DNA of 20,000 nt from Sphaeroforma sirkka (GCA_001586965.3 LUCW03000979.1:20001-40000); one strand, 5' to 3'. Numbered from the stretch's first letter, positions 1 through 11,133 are shown. Translations and numbers: made by a program. The notes: generated from the sequence alone by a model not told the origin.

Positions 1-9
1 TACACAAAA

Positions 10-42
<33 letters not shown>

Positions 43-142
43 CACGGAAACATACACGGAAACATACACACCAGCGCACACAAGGTGTATGCACACAAAC
101 AAATATATATATATACACACACATACACACACACATACACAC

Positions 143-175
<33 letters not shown>

Positions 176-216
176 CGCGCACACATCGAGCATGTATTTC
201 TAACTCACTCCCGTAG
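1..216 (+). other. 3' part of an upstream TM9SF intron, CA/TA microsatellites
   Basis: CA and TA runs fill most of bases 10-175, with a doubled CATACACGGAAA near 42-65. The stretch ends in TTCTAACTCACTCCCGTAG at 216, a branch-like site and acceptor for the first visible exon. No coding sequence seen. Confidence 0.7.
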
Positions 217-1282
217 ATGAAGACGGGTCGATTGAGGAGTACGGATGGAAATTGGTGCATGGCGATGTCTTCAGACCACCACGACACCACATGCTGCTGT
301 GTGCTGTGGTGGGCACAGGCGTCCAAGGACTGGGGATGTCGTCTATTGTTCTGAGTAAGTGTAGCAACAGGGTTAAACCGAGTTTGGGGGAGGTTTTTAG
401 GTGAGTGTCGTCTACTATTCTGAGTAAGTGTAGCAACAGTGTTAAACCGAGTTTGTGGATGGTTTTTAGATGAGTGTCGTCTATCGTGCTGAGTAAGTGT
501 AGTAACAATGTTAAACCGAGTTTGTGGGTGGTTTTTAGGTGAGTGTCGTCTATCGTGCTGAGTAAGTGTAACAGCAGTGTAGAACCGAGTTTGTGAGTGG
601 TTTTTAGATGAGTGTCGTCTACCGACCTGAGTAAGTGTAACAACAGTGTTGAACCAAGTGTGTGCGTGGTTTTTAGATGAGATAGTGTGTGGAGGATTGG
701 CGTTAAGGTGTCAGTGTTGATTTGCAGGGAAATGTGCTCATTGTATTTAAGTTGTTGACATAACATATGACTCCCGACTCTTGCTCATATCAGCTATCCC
801 TGCATACTTGCGTTATAAATATCATATCACACCCATCTCTACACACCTACGTTATAACATATAATATATCATCCATCTCTACATGCCTACGTTTTAAAGT
901 ATCATATATCATCCATCTCTACATGCCTACGTTATAACGTATCATATGACACTCATCTCTACAGCGATGGCCATGCTTGGATTTCTATCACCCTCATCGC
1001 GTGGATCATTCACGCAGATGTCTCTTGCGACATTCGTGGTGATGGGGTATGTGTATACGAATACACACACACGAATGAGTGACGTATAGTAATATATGTG
1101 AATGTCGATGAGCCTGTTTGGGTTTGTTATTCACCTGCCACTGATCGAGGTTTATATATATGTATGTGTGTGCGTGTGTGTATAATATATATATACATAT
1201 ATATACAATATAAAAATTATATATATTATATATATATATATATATTATATACACGCATATGTATATATTAATATCTATATCT

Positions 1283-1347
<65 letters not shown>

Positions 1348-2014
1348 TGTATATATGTATATATGTATATATTTATTCGCTATCTAATCGGTATTTTATT
1401 TATTACGATACTCGACAGAGTGTTTGCCGGATACTTCTCGGGCCGCCTTTACAAGACACTCAAGGGCAAGGAATGGAAGAAGAGTGCTGCACTGGTAAGT
1501 GTGTACGTTGTCAATCGCGTATACATATAATGTCTTCTGATTTCACACTGATTGCCGCCTGTCTTACCTCTACTTATAAATATTTACATAATTAATTGCC
1601 AACTGTCTGTTGTTTCTCTGGGTACTTAAATGCACAATCTCAATCGATACGAAACTTCATGCCGTTCTTTCTATGACTTCTATGCACAATCTATCTCGAT
1701 GGCAAATCCTCTGCCAATTCTCTCCTTCCTTACAACTCATATACAATCTTCATCGACCTCAAATCACCTCCCCTGTCTCACCTTCCTTACAACTCATATA
1801 CATTTTCTCACTCATCTCAGACCGCCGGCCTGTTTCCCACTATCCTGCTGGTCACTGTGCTAACCCTGAACATGTTGATCTGGGGTCAGAAGTCGAGCGG
1901 GGCTGTTCCTGTGTCGGCCATGATTACGATCATCATCATCTGGGCGTCCGTCTTCCCGCTCGTGTTTCTGGGTTACTTCTTCGGTTACAGGAAAACCGTA
2001 TGTCTGTACTATTG

Positions 2015-2052
<38 letters not shown>

Positions 2053-2429
2053 ACATGGAATTCTGTGGATGTATTGATTCGTTGTCAGGGGTTGTGCTTT
2101 TGTTTTAGAGGTTTCAGGTGTATGTACTTCTTGGAGTTTCATGTGGGAGAAAGATTTTGTCTGGGGTGTGTAGTGTAGTAGTATAAGACCCGTGTCCGGC
2201 ATGACCTGTCCATTTGAAGGTAAACATATCTCATGTCTTCTCGGTTCCTTTTAAATGTGTTAAAAATATATAACCTGCATATTACACCACTCGATTAGTT
2301 TCTAATTCTTTTAAAACAATGTAACTTGTATATTATATTACCACAACCCTTTCCTTCGCTCATGTCTGGAGAGTGTCTTAGAAGTAAATAGCGTTGTCCG
2401 TTGTATCCGTGCAATTATGGGTGGGCTAA

Positions 2430-2507
<78 letters not shown>

Positions 2508-3497
2508 TATGTATAGGGGTGGGCGTGCCAGTATTACCGTCTACTCGATCTGTAGGGCTAAACCTACAAGACGCATACGTCATTTTCCGACTTGGAAACA
2601 GACATGTGGTCTGTGTAGCATGTCTATAGCTAGCTGTACAAATTAATCCAATGGAAAGCGCTCATTGTTAATTATTTTTTTTCCAATGGGAATCGCTCAT
2701 TTAAGTGCGCCGTATGGGATATGTGGCGTATAATGTATATCTATGGTCCTACATGTCTATCCAATGAGGATGGCTTATTTTAACAAAGTCCACGGTATGC
2801 GACATGTGGTGTATAATTCATGTCGATAGCTCTACATATCTATCCAATGGGAATCGCTCATGTTCAACGTATTTATCCAATGAGAATCGCTCGTTTGAAC
2901 AAAGTTCACAGTATGTAACATGTGGCGTATAATGTATGTTGATAGTTCTACATATCTATACAATGGGGATCGCTCATTTTCAACGTATCTATCCAATGAG
3001 TTTCGCTCGTTGAACAAAGTCCACAGTATGCAACATGTGGCGTAGAATGTATGTCGATAGTTCTACATATCTATCCAATAGGAATCGCTCATTTTCAACG
3101 CTCGTTCTAACGAAGGCCACCAAATAGGCTATGTGGTCTATATAGCATGTCTGTAGTTCTATATGTGTATTCAATGCGAATCGGATCTCTTCAGGCAGTC
3201 CACCGTGTGGCTACGGATTTGTGTGGAGTGTCCAGAATTCATGGGCAGACATTGAGACATGCCACATGGCACTAATGCAACCATAAACCACTTGACTTTT
3301 GACGTTACACCGTTTGTCTCAGTCCATTTATGCAGGATTCGGGTGCAGACCCTGGTATATTGTGGGATACATATGTTAATGTAAAAGTGTATGCATGTCG
3401 TTTGTTTATATATAAATACATTTGAAAGTATTCGGAAATGCATCACTATGAATGCACATGTGCTCGTACAAAGATATACACATATACTTACGTAACA

Positions 3498-3549
<52 letters not shown>

Positions 3550-4430
3550 TTTACATGTATGCATATTGGCATATATATACATATATATATATATATATTA
3601 TCATACATATTTTTACAGACATATATATATATATATACATATTAACATACATGTCTATAAATATCACATACAAACATACATATGTACACATATTAGCATA
3701 CATAAATATACAGATATTCCCCCACGCACTTCAAAATACCTAAGTACTTCTATTGAGATATACCATCAACCCGAGGCAGGCGTTTGCCCAGTGAATATTC
3801 AGTTGAGAATCGCTATAAGATGTATACATCCGCGCTACAAATGTAGTCAATGCTTGCTACAATATGTATACATACATGAGAGTACATGCAGATAATCTAG
3901 ACTCCAGCGGCCATACCCGTTAGTCTGGCCATCATCAAGCGTCCTAAAATTTTAAAATCGGTCCCATTCTTTCGGACCGTTTTGTCCACGCATGACTACA
4001 TGCTTATTCATATCTCTTCGTATTGTACTCCAGGCGTATGACCATCCCGTGAGGACCAATCAAATACCGCGACAAGTCCCGGAGCAACAGTGGTACATGA
4101 GCATCCCAGCAGCGTATGTTCTCTTATACTGCAGCGACCAAGTTTTGATAGAGCATACGTGAATAGGACCTCTGCCAATACGACCTACACCTATTAGTAG
4201 ATGCAGACAGGTTACAGGCAGATCAGTACAACAGTATAGGCCTGGTTGTGTCAGGACAGTGTCTTGTCGGATAGTAGGCTCCAACGGTGTATGTGCTCTT
4301 ATACTTCAAAGCCTTGCCGTGGTTGACCTATTCGACGAACTAGATGTGTACGTTTTAGTTAATGGTTATGAGCTATACTTGCCCAGACACTCTATGGATT
4401 AACATTGTGTACAGTTATTAATTTCACACG

Positions 4431-4500
<70 letters not shown>

Positions 4501-4815
4501 ATATCTATATCAATATTCGCAATGAATACCCCTACAATACCTGTATACGACATGGGTATTCGTATATATAAAAATACCACGCCCATGTCCTTTCTCGCTC
4601 CTCCTCACCCTAGTACGTATCACTACGAGGTTGTGTCAGGACAGTGTCTTGTCGGATAGTAGGCTCCAACGGTTTATGTGCTCTTATACTTCGAAGCCTT
4701 GCCGTGGTTGACCTATTCGACGAACTAGATGTGTACGTTTTAGTTAATGGTTATGAGCTATACTTGCCCAGACACTCTATGGATTAACATTGTGTACAGT
4801 TATTAATTTCACACG

Positions 4816-4871
<56 letters not shown>

Positions 4872-6393
4872 ATATCTATATCTATATCAATATTCGCAAT
4901 GAATACCCTACAATACCTGTATACGACATGGGTATTCGTATATAAAAATACCACGCCCATGTCCTTTCTCGCTCCTCCTCACCCTAGTACGTATCTCTAC
5001 GAGGTTTGTGTCAGGACAGTGTCTTGTCGGATAGTAGGCTCCAACGGTGTATGTGCTCTTATACTTTCGAAGCCTTGCCGTGGTTGACCTATTCGACGAA
5101 CTAGATGTGTACGTTTTAGTTAATGGTTATGAGCTATACTTGCCCAGACACTCTATGGATTACCATTGTGTACAGTTATTAATTTCACACGAGTACTATA
5201 TATATATATATATCTATATATCTATATATCTATATCTATATCTATATCAATATTCGCAATGAATACCCTCCAATACCTGTATACGACATGGGTATTCGTA
5301 TATAAAAAATACCACGCCCATGTCCTTTCTCGCTCCTCCTCACCCTAGTACGTATCTCTACGATATACCGAACTGCAATCGCATTTCATCAGCACCATGT
5401 CTACCTGCACTTATACCCTAAACCCTACCCCCTTCCCCCCACACACAGAATGCTGCTGGCCGGTACACTGCCCTTCGGAGCGACGTTCATTGAGTTCTAC
5501 TTCATCTTCTCAGCCATCTGGCAGAATCAGATCTACTATCTGTTTGGCTTCCTGTTCCTGGTGTTCTTCATCCTCATCATATGCTGCTCTGAAGTCACCA
5601 TCTGCATGGTCTACTTCCAGCTCTGTGCCGAGGTATATATATATATATATTGTGTGTGTGTGTATGTGTGTGTGTGTGTTTATGTATGTATGTGTGTGTG
5701 TGTGTATCTATCCGTGCTATTGGTGCCTCTCGTCATCTGCTGTTCCGTGCCCTTTCTCAGCATTGTTTACTCCCATCATTGCGTGGTAGTCTGTCAGTGG
5801 CGTTTGTGCGTTCCATATTGTACAGCGACCTAACGAATACCCATCCTGAACCATACACACGACTACTCAGCATCCTCGTATTCAACTGCTCAACGCTATG
5901 CCAAAACTTAGTACATTGGTCAAACCACCATACACTCTCGGCCTTCAGGTACTTGCCCCTACACTCTCTCCCACAATGCAGGTCTACAACTGGCACACAA
6001 CACATGACTCATCACCCGTACCCTTACACTACATATCACCAACCCACCACACACTCACTCACTCACTCACTTTCACACACACTCACACTACAACTGACAT
6101 AAGACATGACTCATCACTCATACCCCCACATTCCACATATGACTCACCCACAGGACTACAACTGGTGGTGGCGGGCCATCTGTGTGTCTGGTTCGTCTGC
6201 GCTGTATCTGGCGCTATACGCCGTGTACTACTTTGTCGTGCGGCTGGAGATCAGTGAGGTGGTACCTACCATCATGTACTTTGGCTACAGTGCACTCATG
6301 GCCTTGTTCTTCTTCCTGATGACGGCGACTATCGGCTTCTACGCCAGCTATACTTTCCTCTGCAAGATCTACGCCCAGGTGCGGGTGGATTAA
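217..6393 (+). CDS. TM9SF4: Nonaspanin (TM9SF4-like), C-terminal part, seven exons; 5' end outside window
   Basis: Exons by splice signals and phase: 217-354, 965-1046, 1419-1494, 1821-1997, 4034-4113, 5449-5632, 6154-6393 (stop TAA 6391-6393). They join into 324 residues in one frame. The first exon follows a TCTAAC branch-like sequence and TAG, and begins two bases into a codon. Family signatures are [62 protein letters not shown] and [26 protein letters not shown] and WWWR point to the TM9SF4 type rather than TM9SF1 or TM9SF3. About eight hydrophobic segments are present; the lumenal N-terminal domain and first membrane segment are missing. Family members sit in Golgi/endosomal membranes and help sort membrane proteins with transmembrane domains. 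Donors: GA|GTAAGT, GG|GTATGT, CTG|GTAAGT, ACC|GTATGT, AGC|GTATGT, GAG|GTATAT. The tail ends RVD where the family usually has a KxD/E Golgi-retention signal. A possible AATAAA lies at 6414-6419. Confidence 0.95.
335..683 (+). repeat. 69-bp tandem array (five copies) starting at the exon end and donor of TM9SF intron 1
   Basis: CTGAGTAAGTG recurs at 351, 420, 489, 558 and 627, exactly 69 bp apart. The TTTTTAG element ends at 400, 469, 538, 607 and 676, also 69 bp apart. The first copy holds the last exon bases (GTCGTCTATTGTTCTGA) and the real donor at 355. Later copies repeat both an acceptor-like TTTTTAG and a donor-like GA|GTAAGT around a 23-nt piece of the exon end. Reading on from the exon meets TGA just after the first TTTTTAG, so use of a later donor would truncate the protein. 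The minus strand has a long open frame here only because 69 is a multiple of three. Confidence 0.95.
794..964 (+). repeat. 40-bp tandem array (about five copies) ending on the acceptor of TM9SF intron 1
   Basis: CATCTCTAC recurs at 834, 874, 914 and 954, with a weaker copy at 794, exactly 40 bp apart. Each unit contains a CCTACGTTATAAC-like segment that could hold a branch point. The last unit runs into the acceptor AG at 963-964 in front of exon 965-1046. Confidence 0.9.
1152..1372. repeat. TA-rich compound microsatellite in TM9SF intron 2
   Basis: Alternating TA/TG/CA runs include five or so TATATC units near 1270-1302 and a pure TA run to about 1340. Intron 2 spans 1047-1418. Confidence 0.9.
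1628..1820 (+). repeat. 52-57-bp degenerate tandem repeat ending on the acceptor of TM9SF intron 3
   Basis: A CACAATCT/TACAATCT phrase recurs near 1632, 1684 and 1742, and CCTTCCTTACAACTCATATA recurs at 1724 and 1781 (57 bp apart). Units are pyrimidine-rich; the last leads into CTCATCTCAG at 1811-1820 before exon 1821-1997. Confidence 0.75.
2016..2051. repeat. TG microsatellite
   Basis: Uninterrupted TG run 18 nt inside TM9SF intron 4. Confidence 0.95.
2432..2507. repeat. TA then TG microsatellite in TM9SF intron 4
   Basis: About 61 bp of pure TA followed by about 15 bp of TG. Bases 2052-2431 hold no gene; a weak duplicated T-rich/ATATT phrase lies at about 2245-2345. Confidence 0.95.
2640..3190 (+). 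repeat. Irregular tandem array with nine copies of a CCAATGGGAATCGCTCAT-like motif
   Basis: CCAATGRGAATCGCTC-like motifs occur near 2648, 2683, 2761, 2845, 2876, 2961, 2993, 3076 and 3170. A second phrase, ATGTGGCGTATAATGTAT, recurs near 2721, 2804, 2920, 3034 and 3131. Units are 83-116 bp long and many hold two copies of the first motif. The whole array lies in TM9SF intron 4 (1998-4033). Confidence 0.85.
3191..4033. other. 3' part of TM9SF intron 4; no gene seen
   Basis: 3502-3546 is a pure TA run and 3570-3690 a mixed TA/CATA tract. Near 3960-3980, CGGTCC and GGACCG form a short inverted repeat around a 9-nt loop. No exon was recognised until the acceptor CTCCAG at 4033. Confidence 0.6.
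4248..5363 (+). repeat. Nearly identical 385/375/356-bp tandem triplication in TM9SF intron 5
   Basis: GTGTCAGGACAGTGTCTTGT starts at 4248, 4633 and 5008. Each unit then carries the same order of unique sequence, a TA run, CTATAT units, ATTCGCAATGAATACCC and CTCCTCACCCTAGTACGTAT. Outside the TA run the copies differ by a few substitutions and single-base length changes in short runs. The TA run shortens from about 63 to 49 to 18 bp, with C interruptions in the last copy. No coding exon was recognised in the unit; intron 5 spans 4114-5448. Confidence 0.95.
5634..5710. repeat. TA/TG compound microsatellite right after the exon 6 donor
   Basis: TATATA then TG/TATG runs begin two bases into TM9SF intron 6 (5633-6153). 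Confidence 0.9.
5965..6153 (+). repeat. Duplicated acceptor region in TM9SF intron 6, with a decoy exon start
   Basis: ACATGACTCATCAC recurs at about 6002 and 6104. GCAGGTCTACAACTGG near 5980 closely resembles the true border CACAGGACTACAACTGG at 6150-6166. Splicing at the upstream copy would enter exon 7 in the wrong frame, so I read it as a decoy. CACT runs fill 6045-6090. Confidence 0.6.
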
Positions 6394-6467
6394 CACCACA
6401 CATGATTAGTAAAAATAAATATACACTTCTGCTATACCCCGCTGTATACTTTAATATAAGTATCTTT

Positions 6468-6587
6468 ATGTAGTTTGGCTATAGTGCACGCGTGGCCCCG
6501 TTCATCTTCCTGATGACGGTCACCATTGGCGTCTACCCGGGCTATGCCCACCTCTGCAAGATCCACCCCCAGGTGCTGGTGGGTTGA
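6468..6587 (+). pseudogene. First decayed tandem copy of the TM9SF terminal exon end and 3' UTR
   Basis: This stretch repeats 6274-6393 at a 194-bp offset, by eye about four bases in five identical. It opens with ATG TAG where the gene has ATG TAC, then reads FGYSARVAPFIFLMTV...QVLVG and stops at TGA 6585-6587. The following UTR (ACCACACCTGATTAGTAAAA) also matches that after the true stop. It is a duplicated gene end, not a separate gene. Confidence 0.9.
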
Positions 6588-6655
6588 AACCACACCTGAT
6601 TAGTAAAAATGAATATACACTCCTGCTATATCCCGCTGTATCTATAAATGCCTTC

Positions 6656-6735
6656 ATGTGCTTTGGCTATAGTGCACTCCTGGCCCCGTTCATCTTCCTG
6701 ATGACGGTCGCCATTTGCGTCTCGTGGGTCTGGCA
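6656..6735 (+). pseudogene. Second, truncated copy of the TM9SF terminal exon end
   Basis: It repeats 6468-6550 at a 188-bp offset (TTTGGCTATAGTGCAC, CATCTTCCTGATGACGGTC). Similarity fades after about 6735. Confidence 0.85.
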
Positions 6736-7723
6736 GGTTATCCGTTCTTAAGACTATGTGGTCTGGGTAACAGCTGGGTATAAAGTCTGAGCCCGGGTGT
6801 TCAGTGTCTGCATTGGCATGCACGCCACACGTACCGTATAACCTGAGGCTGAGGTGTGTATCCCTGTAACCGTATGTTTCAGGGTTTTTAGGGTTTGGGG
6901 TTGGTGCTGCTGGGGTGATTCCGCACACCCTAATTGAGAAGGTGATTGTATTGAGGTACCGACAGTGTGTGTGTCTGTACATTTCACTTCGCAGTACTGC
7001 AACACTAGCGTCACCGGGTGTATAGTCACGCACATGGCGTAGGCTGATATTGAGTTCAGGGTTTAGGGGCTGGGTGTTGGAAGAATATATCGGTTCAAGT
7101 TTTGTACAGCTCCAAGTTTTTTTGATTGTGCTTTTTTGTCACATATCTCTGTGTCTATATATATCTTTTGTTCTTAAAATGTATTGCATAAATGTATGGG
7201 CTCGAGAACTTGGTAATACTATCACGCGGAGATAGTAAATATTTTTGATATCTCGATAAGAGAATGAAACACGGCTGATTCTTTTTGACCAATGCTACAT
7301 ACTGGTTGAAAAATACGCGAAATATAACAATTACATGTCAGTGCGAGGCTTAGCAGGTGCTGTGGGTTCACATTCAGCGCACTCAGAGTACCCTACTCAA
7401 AGACCGCAAGTACATTTTAGGATTTTCCAGGTGCACACGGCTACAACACCCATATGGGGCTCATTCGCACCCGCGTATGTGCAATAGTCTTGGTACTTGG
7501 GGGTGCCAAGCACTTTGCAACTAAGTAAGAAACGTTATTTCATACTCGGAATATGACTCGACAAACCAGCAAGACTAGGAAGTGGGGTAAGTATAAATGG
7601 ACATCGGGGTGTGGCTTATGGACTTGGTACTGTTTTATTACACTCGCCTATCATATTGAACAGGTGGAAAACATACAGTGTGACACATAACCGTGAAAGG
7701 GAAAATGAGAGAGAATACACATA
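6736..7723. other. Spacer without a recognisable gene
   Basis: Short open frames occur on both strands but show no family motif and no exon-like borders. G-rich phrases (AGGGTTTTTAGGGTTTGGGG near 6883) vaguely resemble telomere repeats. ACTATC and GATAGT at 7218-7236 can form a 6-bp hairpin. Confidence 0.5.
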
Positions 7724-7725
7724 TT

Positions 7726-7760
<35 letters not shown>

Positions 7761-7923
7761 TTGTGTATAAATATATATGTTAATATATAAATGTTAATAT
7801 ATATATGTTAATATATACATTTACACATTATATATATATATATAGTAAATCATAATATATATATATATATATACGTAATACACACACACATATCACACAC
7901 CTGCACACACATGCACACATGCG

Positions 7924-7990
<67 letters not shown>

Positions 7991-8033
7991 TCAACGAAAA
8001 GGAAGAAAAGAAAGATGTAAAAAAAATAATAAT

Positions 8034-8131
<98 letters not shown>

Positions 8132-8143
8132 ATATATATACAA
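7724..8143. repeat. Compound microsatellite block (TA, TG, CA, AAT)
   Basis: TA runs at 7726-7750, 7937-7985 and 8039-8122 are separated by TG, ATATATGTTAAT units and CA. A purine tract (GAAAAGGAAGAAAAGAAAG) and AAT units precede the longest run. Confidence 0.9.
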
Positions 8144-8572
8144 ATAAGTGCAAGTATGGACATGCTCAAATATTCCAACACATCAAAATAAATATCAATG
8201 CACTTGTGCGTATAAATTAGTCACTCTATCGTGTGAGGTAAGAGAACAATTGTCCAGTGAATACAATAAAAATGCAAGCTAAAGTGCGAATGAAATAGAG
8301 AAGCACAATACGACGGTTATTTGCAGTGGCATGAACTTATAACCATGTGCGCGTACCTAAGCAGTGAACAAAGAGAAATACTCGACAAGCGAACAATAGC
8401 AGTGGGTAAACCCTTCCCACTATACAGCATACATATTCAATACATTTAACGGCACATGTAAACGCATGGGTTTCTCCTAACCGCTCGGAAATAAAAAGCG
8501 TTAGCTTTTTCATCCTCGTGGCGGTATCGGTTTAACTCTGGTGTGACCCTGGCGTCGTAGTACAGGGCACAA
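8144..8572. other. Spacer; no gene seen, one AT-rich hairpin
   Basis: At 8493-8510, AAAAAGC and GCTTTTT pair around a 4-nt loop (GTTA). A downstream T run is absent, and no transcript is evident, so I do not call a terminator. Confidence 0.4.
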
Positions 8573-8697
8573 TACACACCCAGAACAACCCGTAATGAGG
8601 TATTTGTTTCGTTATATCGATCCCTGTCTTATTCATTACACACCCAGACCACTCCGTTATGGTGTATTCATATCGCTATATTGATCCCTGTCTTATT
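8573..8697. repeat. 64-bp direct repeat, two copies
   Basis: TACACACCCAGA starts at 8573 and 8637, and GATCCCTGTCTTATT at 8619 and 8683, both 64 bp apart. The middle parts are diverged (CGTAATGAGGTATT versus CGTTATGGTGTATT). Confidence 0.85.
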
Positions 8698-9684
<987 letters not shown>

Positions 9685-9833
9685 TGTTGTTCTATTTTAA
9701 ACCTTGTGAAGTGGTAGTTTCTGATCGCATATCTGCGTTGCCTGGTTGTATACGTCTGCTCACTCATGTGCATTTGAGTGTAACTGATTTCTTATACATA
9801 GGTATAACTATCAGATGGGTTGCATCGAGGTTA

Positions 9834-9835
<2 letters not shown>

Positions 9836-9881
<46 letters not shown>
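9836..9881. repeat. TA microsatellite
   Basis: Uninterrupted TA run of about 46 bp in the spacer. Confidence 0.95.
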
Positions 9882-9884
<3 letters not shown>

Positions 9885-9970
9885 TAAATAAGTAAAACCG
9901 GGCGAAATTTCATACCATTGATGCTAGTGTCGCTACGAGTGCCCATGACTTTCCATACTGTTATTGTATC

Positions 9971-10198
9971 CTTCTTTTCTGTTATCTGCGTTACCGTTTA
10001 CGTATTTTAGATGTACCTCTTTTCTGTTGTATGTGTTATCTTTTTAAAAGTAGTTCATATATACTTCTTTTCTGTTGTATGTGTTATCTTTATAAAGGTA
10101 ATTTATATATACTTCTTTTCTGTTATATGTGTTATCTTTTTAACAACAGTTTTTATATACTTCTATGTTGTTATCTGCGTTACCGTTTAAGTATTTTT
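9971..10198 (+). repeat. 45-48-bp T-rich tandem array, five copies
   Basis: CTTCTTTTCTGTT-like starts lie at 9971, 10016, 10064, 10112 and 10160. Units 1 and 5 share TTATCTGCGTTACCGTTTA, while units 2-4 share ATGTGTTATCTTT, so the two outer units resemble each other more than their neighbours. Confidence 0.9.
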
Positions 10199-10548
10199 AA
10201 CTAGGCACTTCGAGATGTTCCATCACCACTTGCATGCTTTTTGTTTGTATGTATAGTACCGTGTAGCTCAGATATACCTTACGCTTCACCTATAGCAGCA
10301 TACACAATCTCACAGTACGCGTATGTATACATACCTATATACGACAGGTTGCACAAGTATAGTGTATATACATCATCGCCTATATAGCCGAGTCATATGA
10401 ACAAGCATCTGATATACACCTACTACCAGCATTCACATAAAACCACGCGCAACCCCAGATCCACCAATGCATGCTTTTTATGAGCACTCACGCACATACC
10501 AGTACACCCTCAGACATCGTCACTGGTCATAAATACGGCATGTTACAA
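10199..10548. other. Spacer upstream of the PLC gene; no gene seen
   Basis: No exon-like frame or RNA gene was recognised, and no convincing promoter element was found. Confidence 0.4.
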
Positions 10549-10848
10549 CAAACCCAACAGCAACTAGCAGGAACGTATTACCCAACGCACCCCTGCTTCA
10601 CAACACTCGAAGCCATGGGTGGGCGTGTGTGTGTCGTATAGCCCAGTGTACACCTGTGTGTAGTGTTCGCCTTGTTGGTACCTACCTTATACCTACCTTC
10701 ACTGAACCTTCCTTATCTTATCTTCCTACATACCACCCCAACAACACCGACAGCAACCAGCCGAAACGTGCTTACCAACGCACCCCTGTTTCACAACACC
10801 CGAAGCCATGGGAGGGGGTGGGTGTGTCGTATTGCCCAGTGTGTGGCC
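10549..10848 (+). repeat. 193-bp-offset direct repeat just upstream of the PLC start codon
   Basis: About 10549-10645 is repeated at about 10742-10838. Shared phrases are CCAACGCACCCCTG (10582 and 10775), TTCACAACAC, CGAAGCCATGGG and GCCCAGTGT. The second copy ends within about 10 bp of the ATG at 10849, so the presumed leader region is duplicated upstream. Confidence 0.8.
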
Positions 10849-11066
10849 ATGCTATCCGTTGTGGTAGTACTGATGTTGGTGTGGGCTCGAGTGCAGCTGT
10901 ATATGGGCATGGCTAGTATGAACTACAGACCAGAGTGTGTGGCAACGGTCGCCAATGAGAGCGCTACTGTAGCGGTGCAGGTGTGTACACGTGTATAGGG
11001 TTGTATGAGTATGTTGGTGTATATACGTACATTGATGAATAGTGTACAATGTATATGTAGATGCAT

Positions 11067-11133
<67 letters not shown>

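Noticed and set aside
200-766. Long minus-strand open frame with 23-residue repeats ([17 protein letters not shown])
   Set aside because: It is the shadow of the 69-bp intronic array; 69 is divisible by three so the frame stays open. The plus strand holds a clear TM9SF exon and splice site.
5047-5262. Frame in the third 385-bp unit ([19 protein letters not shown]) that looks protein-like
   Set aside because: In units 1 and 2 the frame is stopped by TAA at the end of the phrase and the upstream part differs in frame; it runs into TA repeat and has no splice context.
5415-5436. Telomere-like CCCTAAACCCTA, with similar short pieces near 6883 and 8892
   Set aside because: Only one or two units each and inside an intron or spacer; not enough to call an interstitial telomere.
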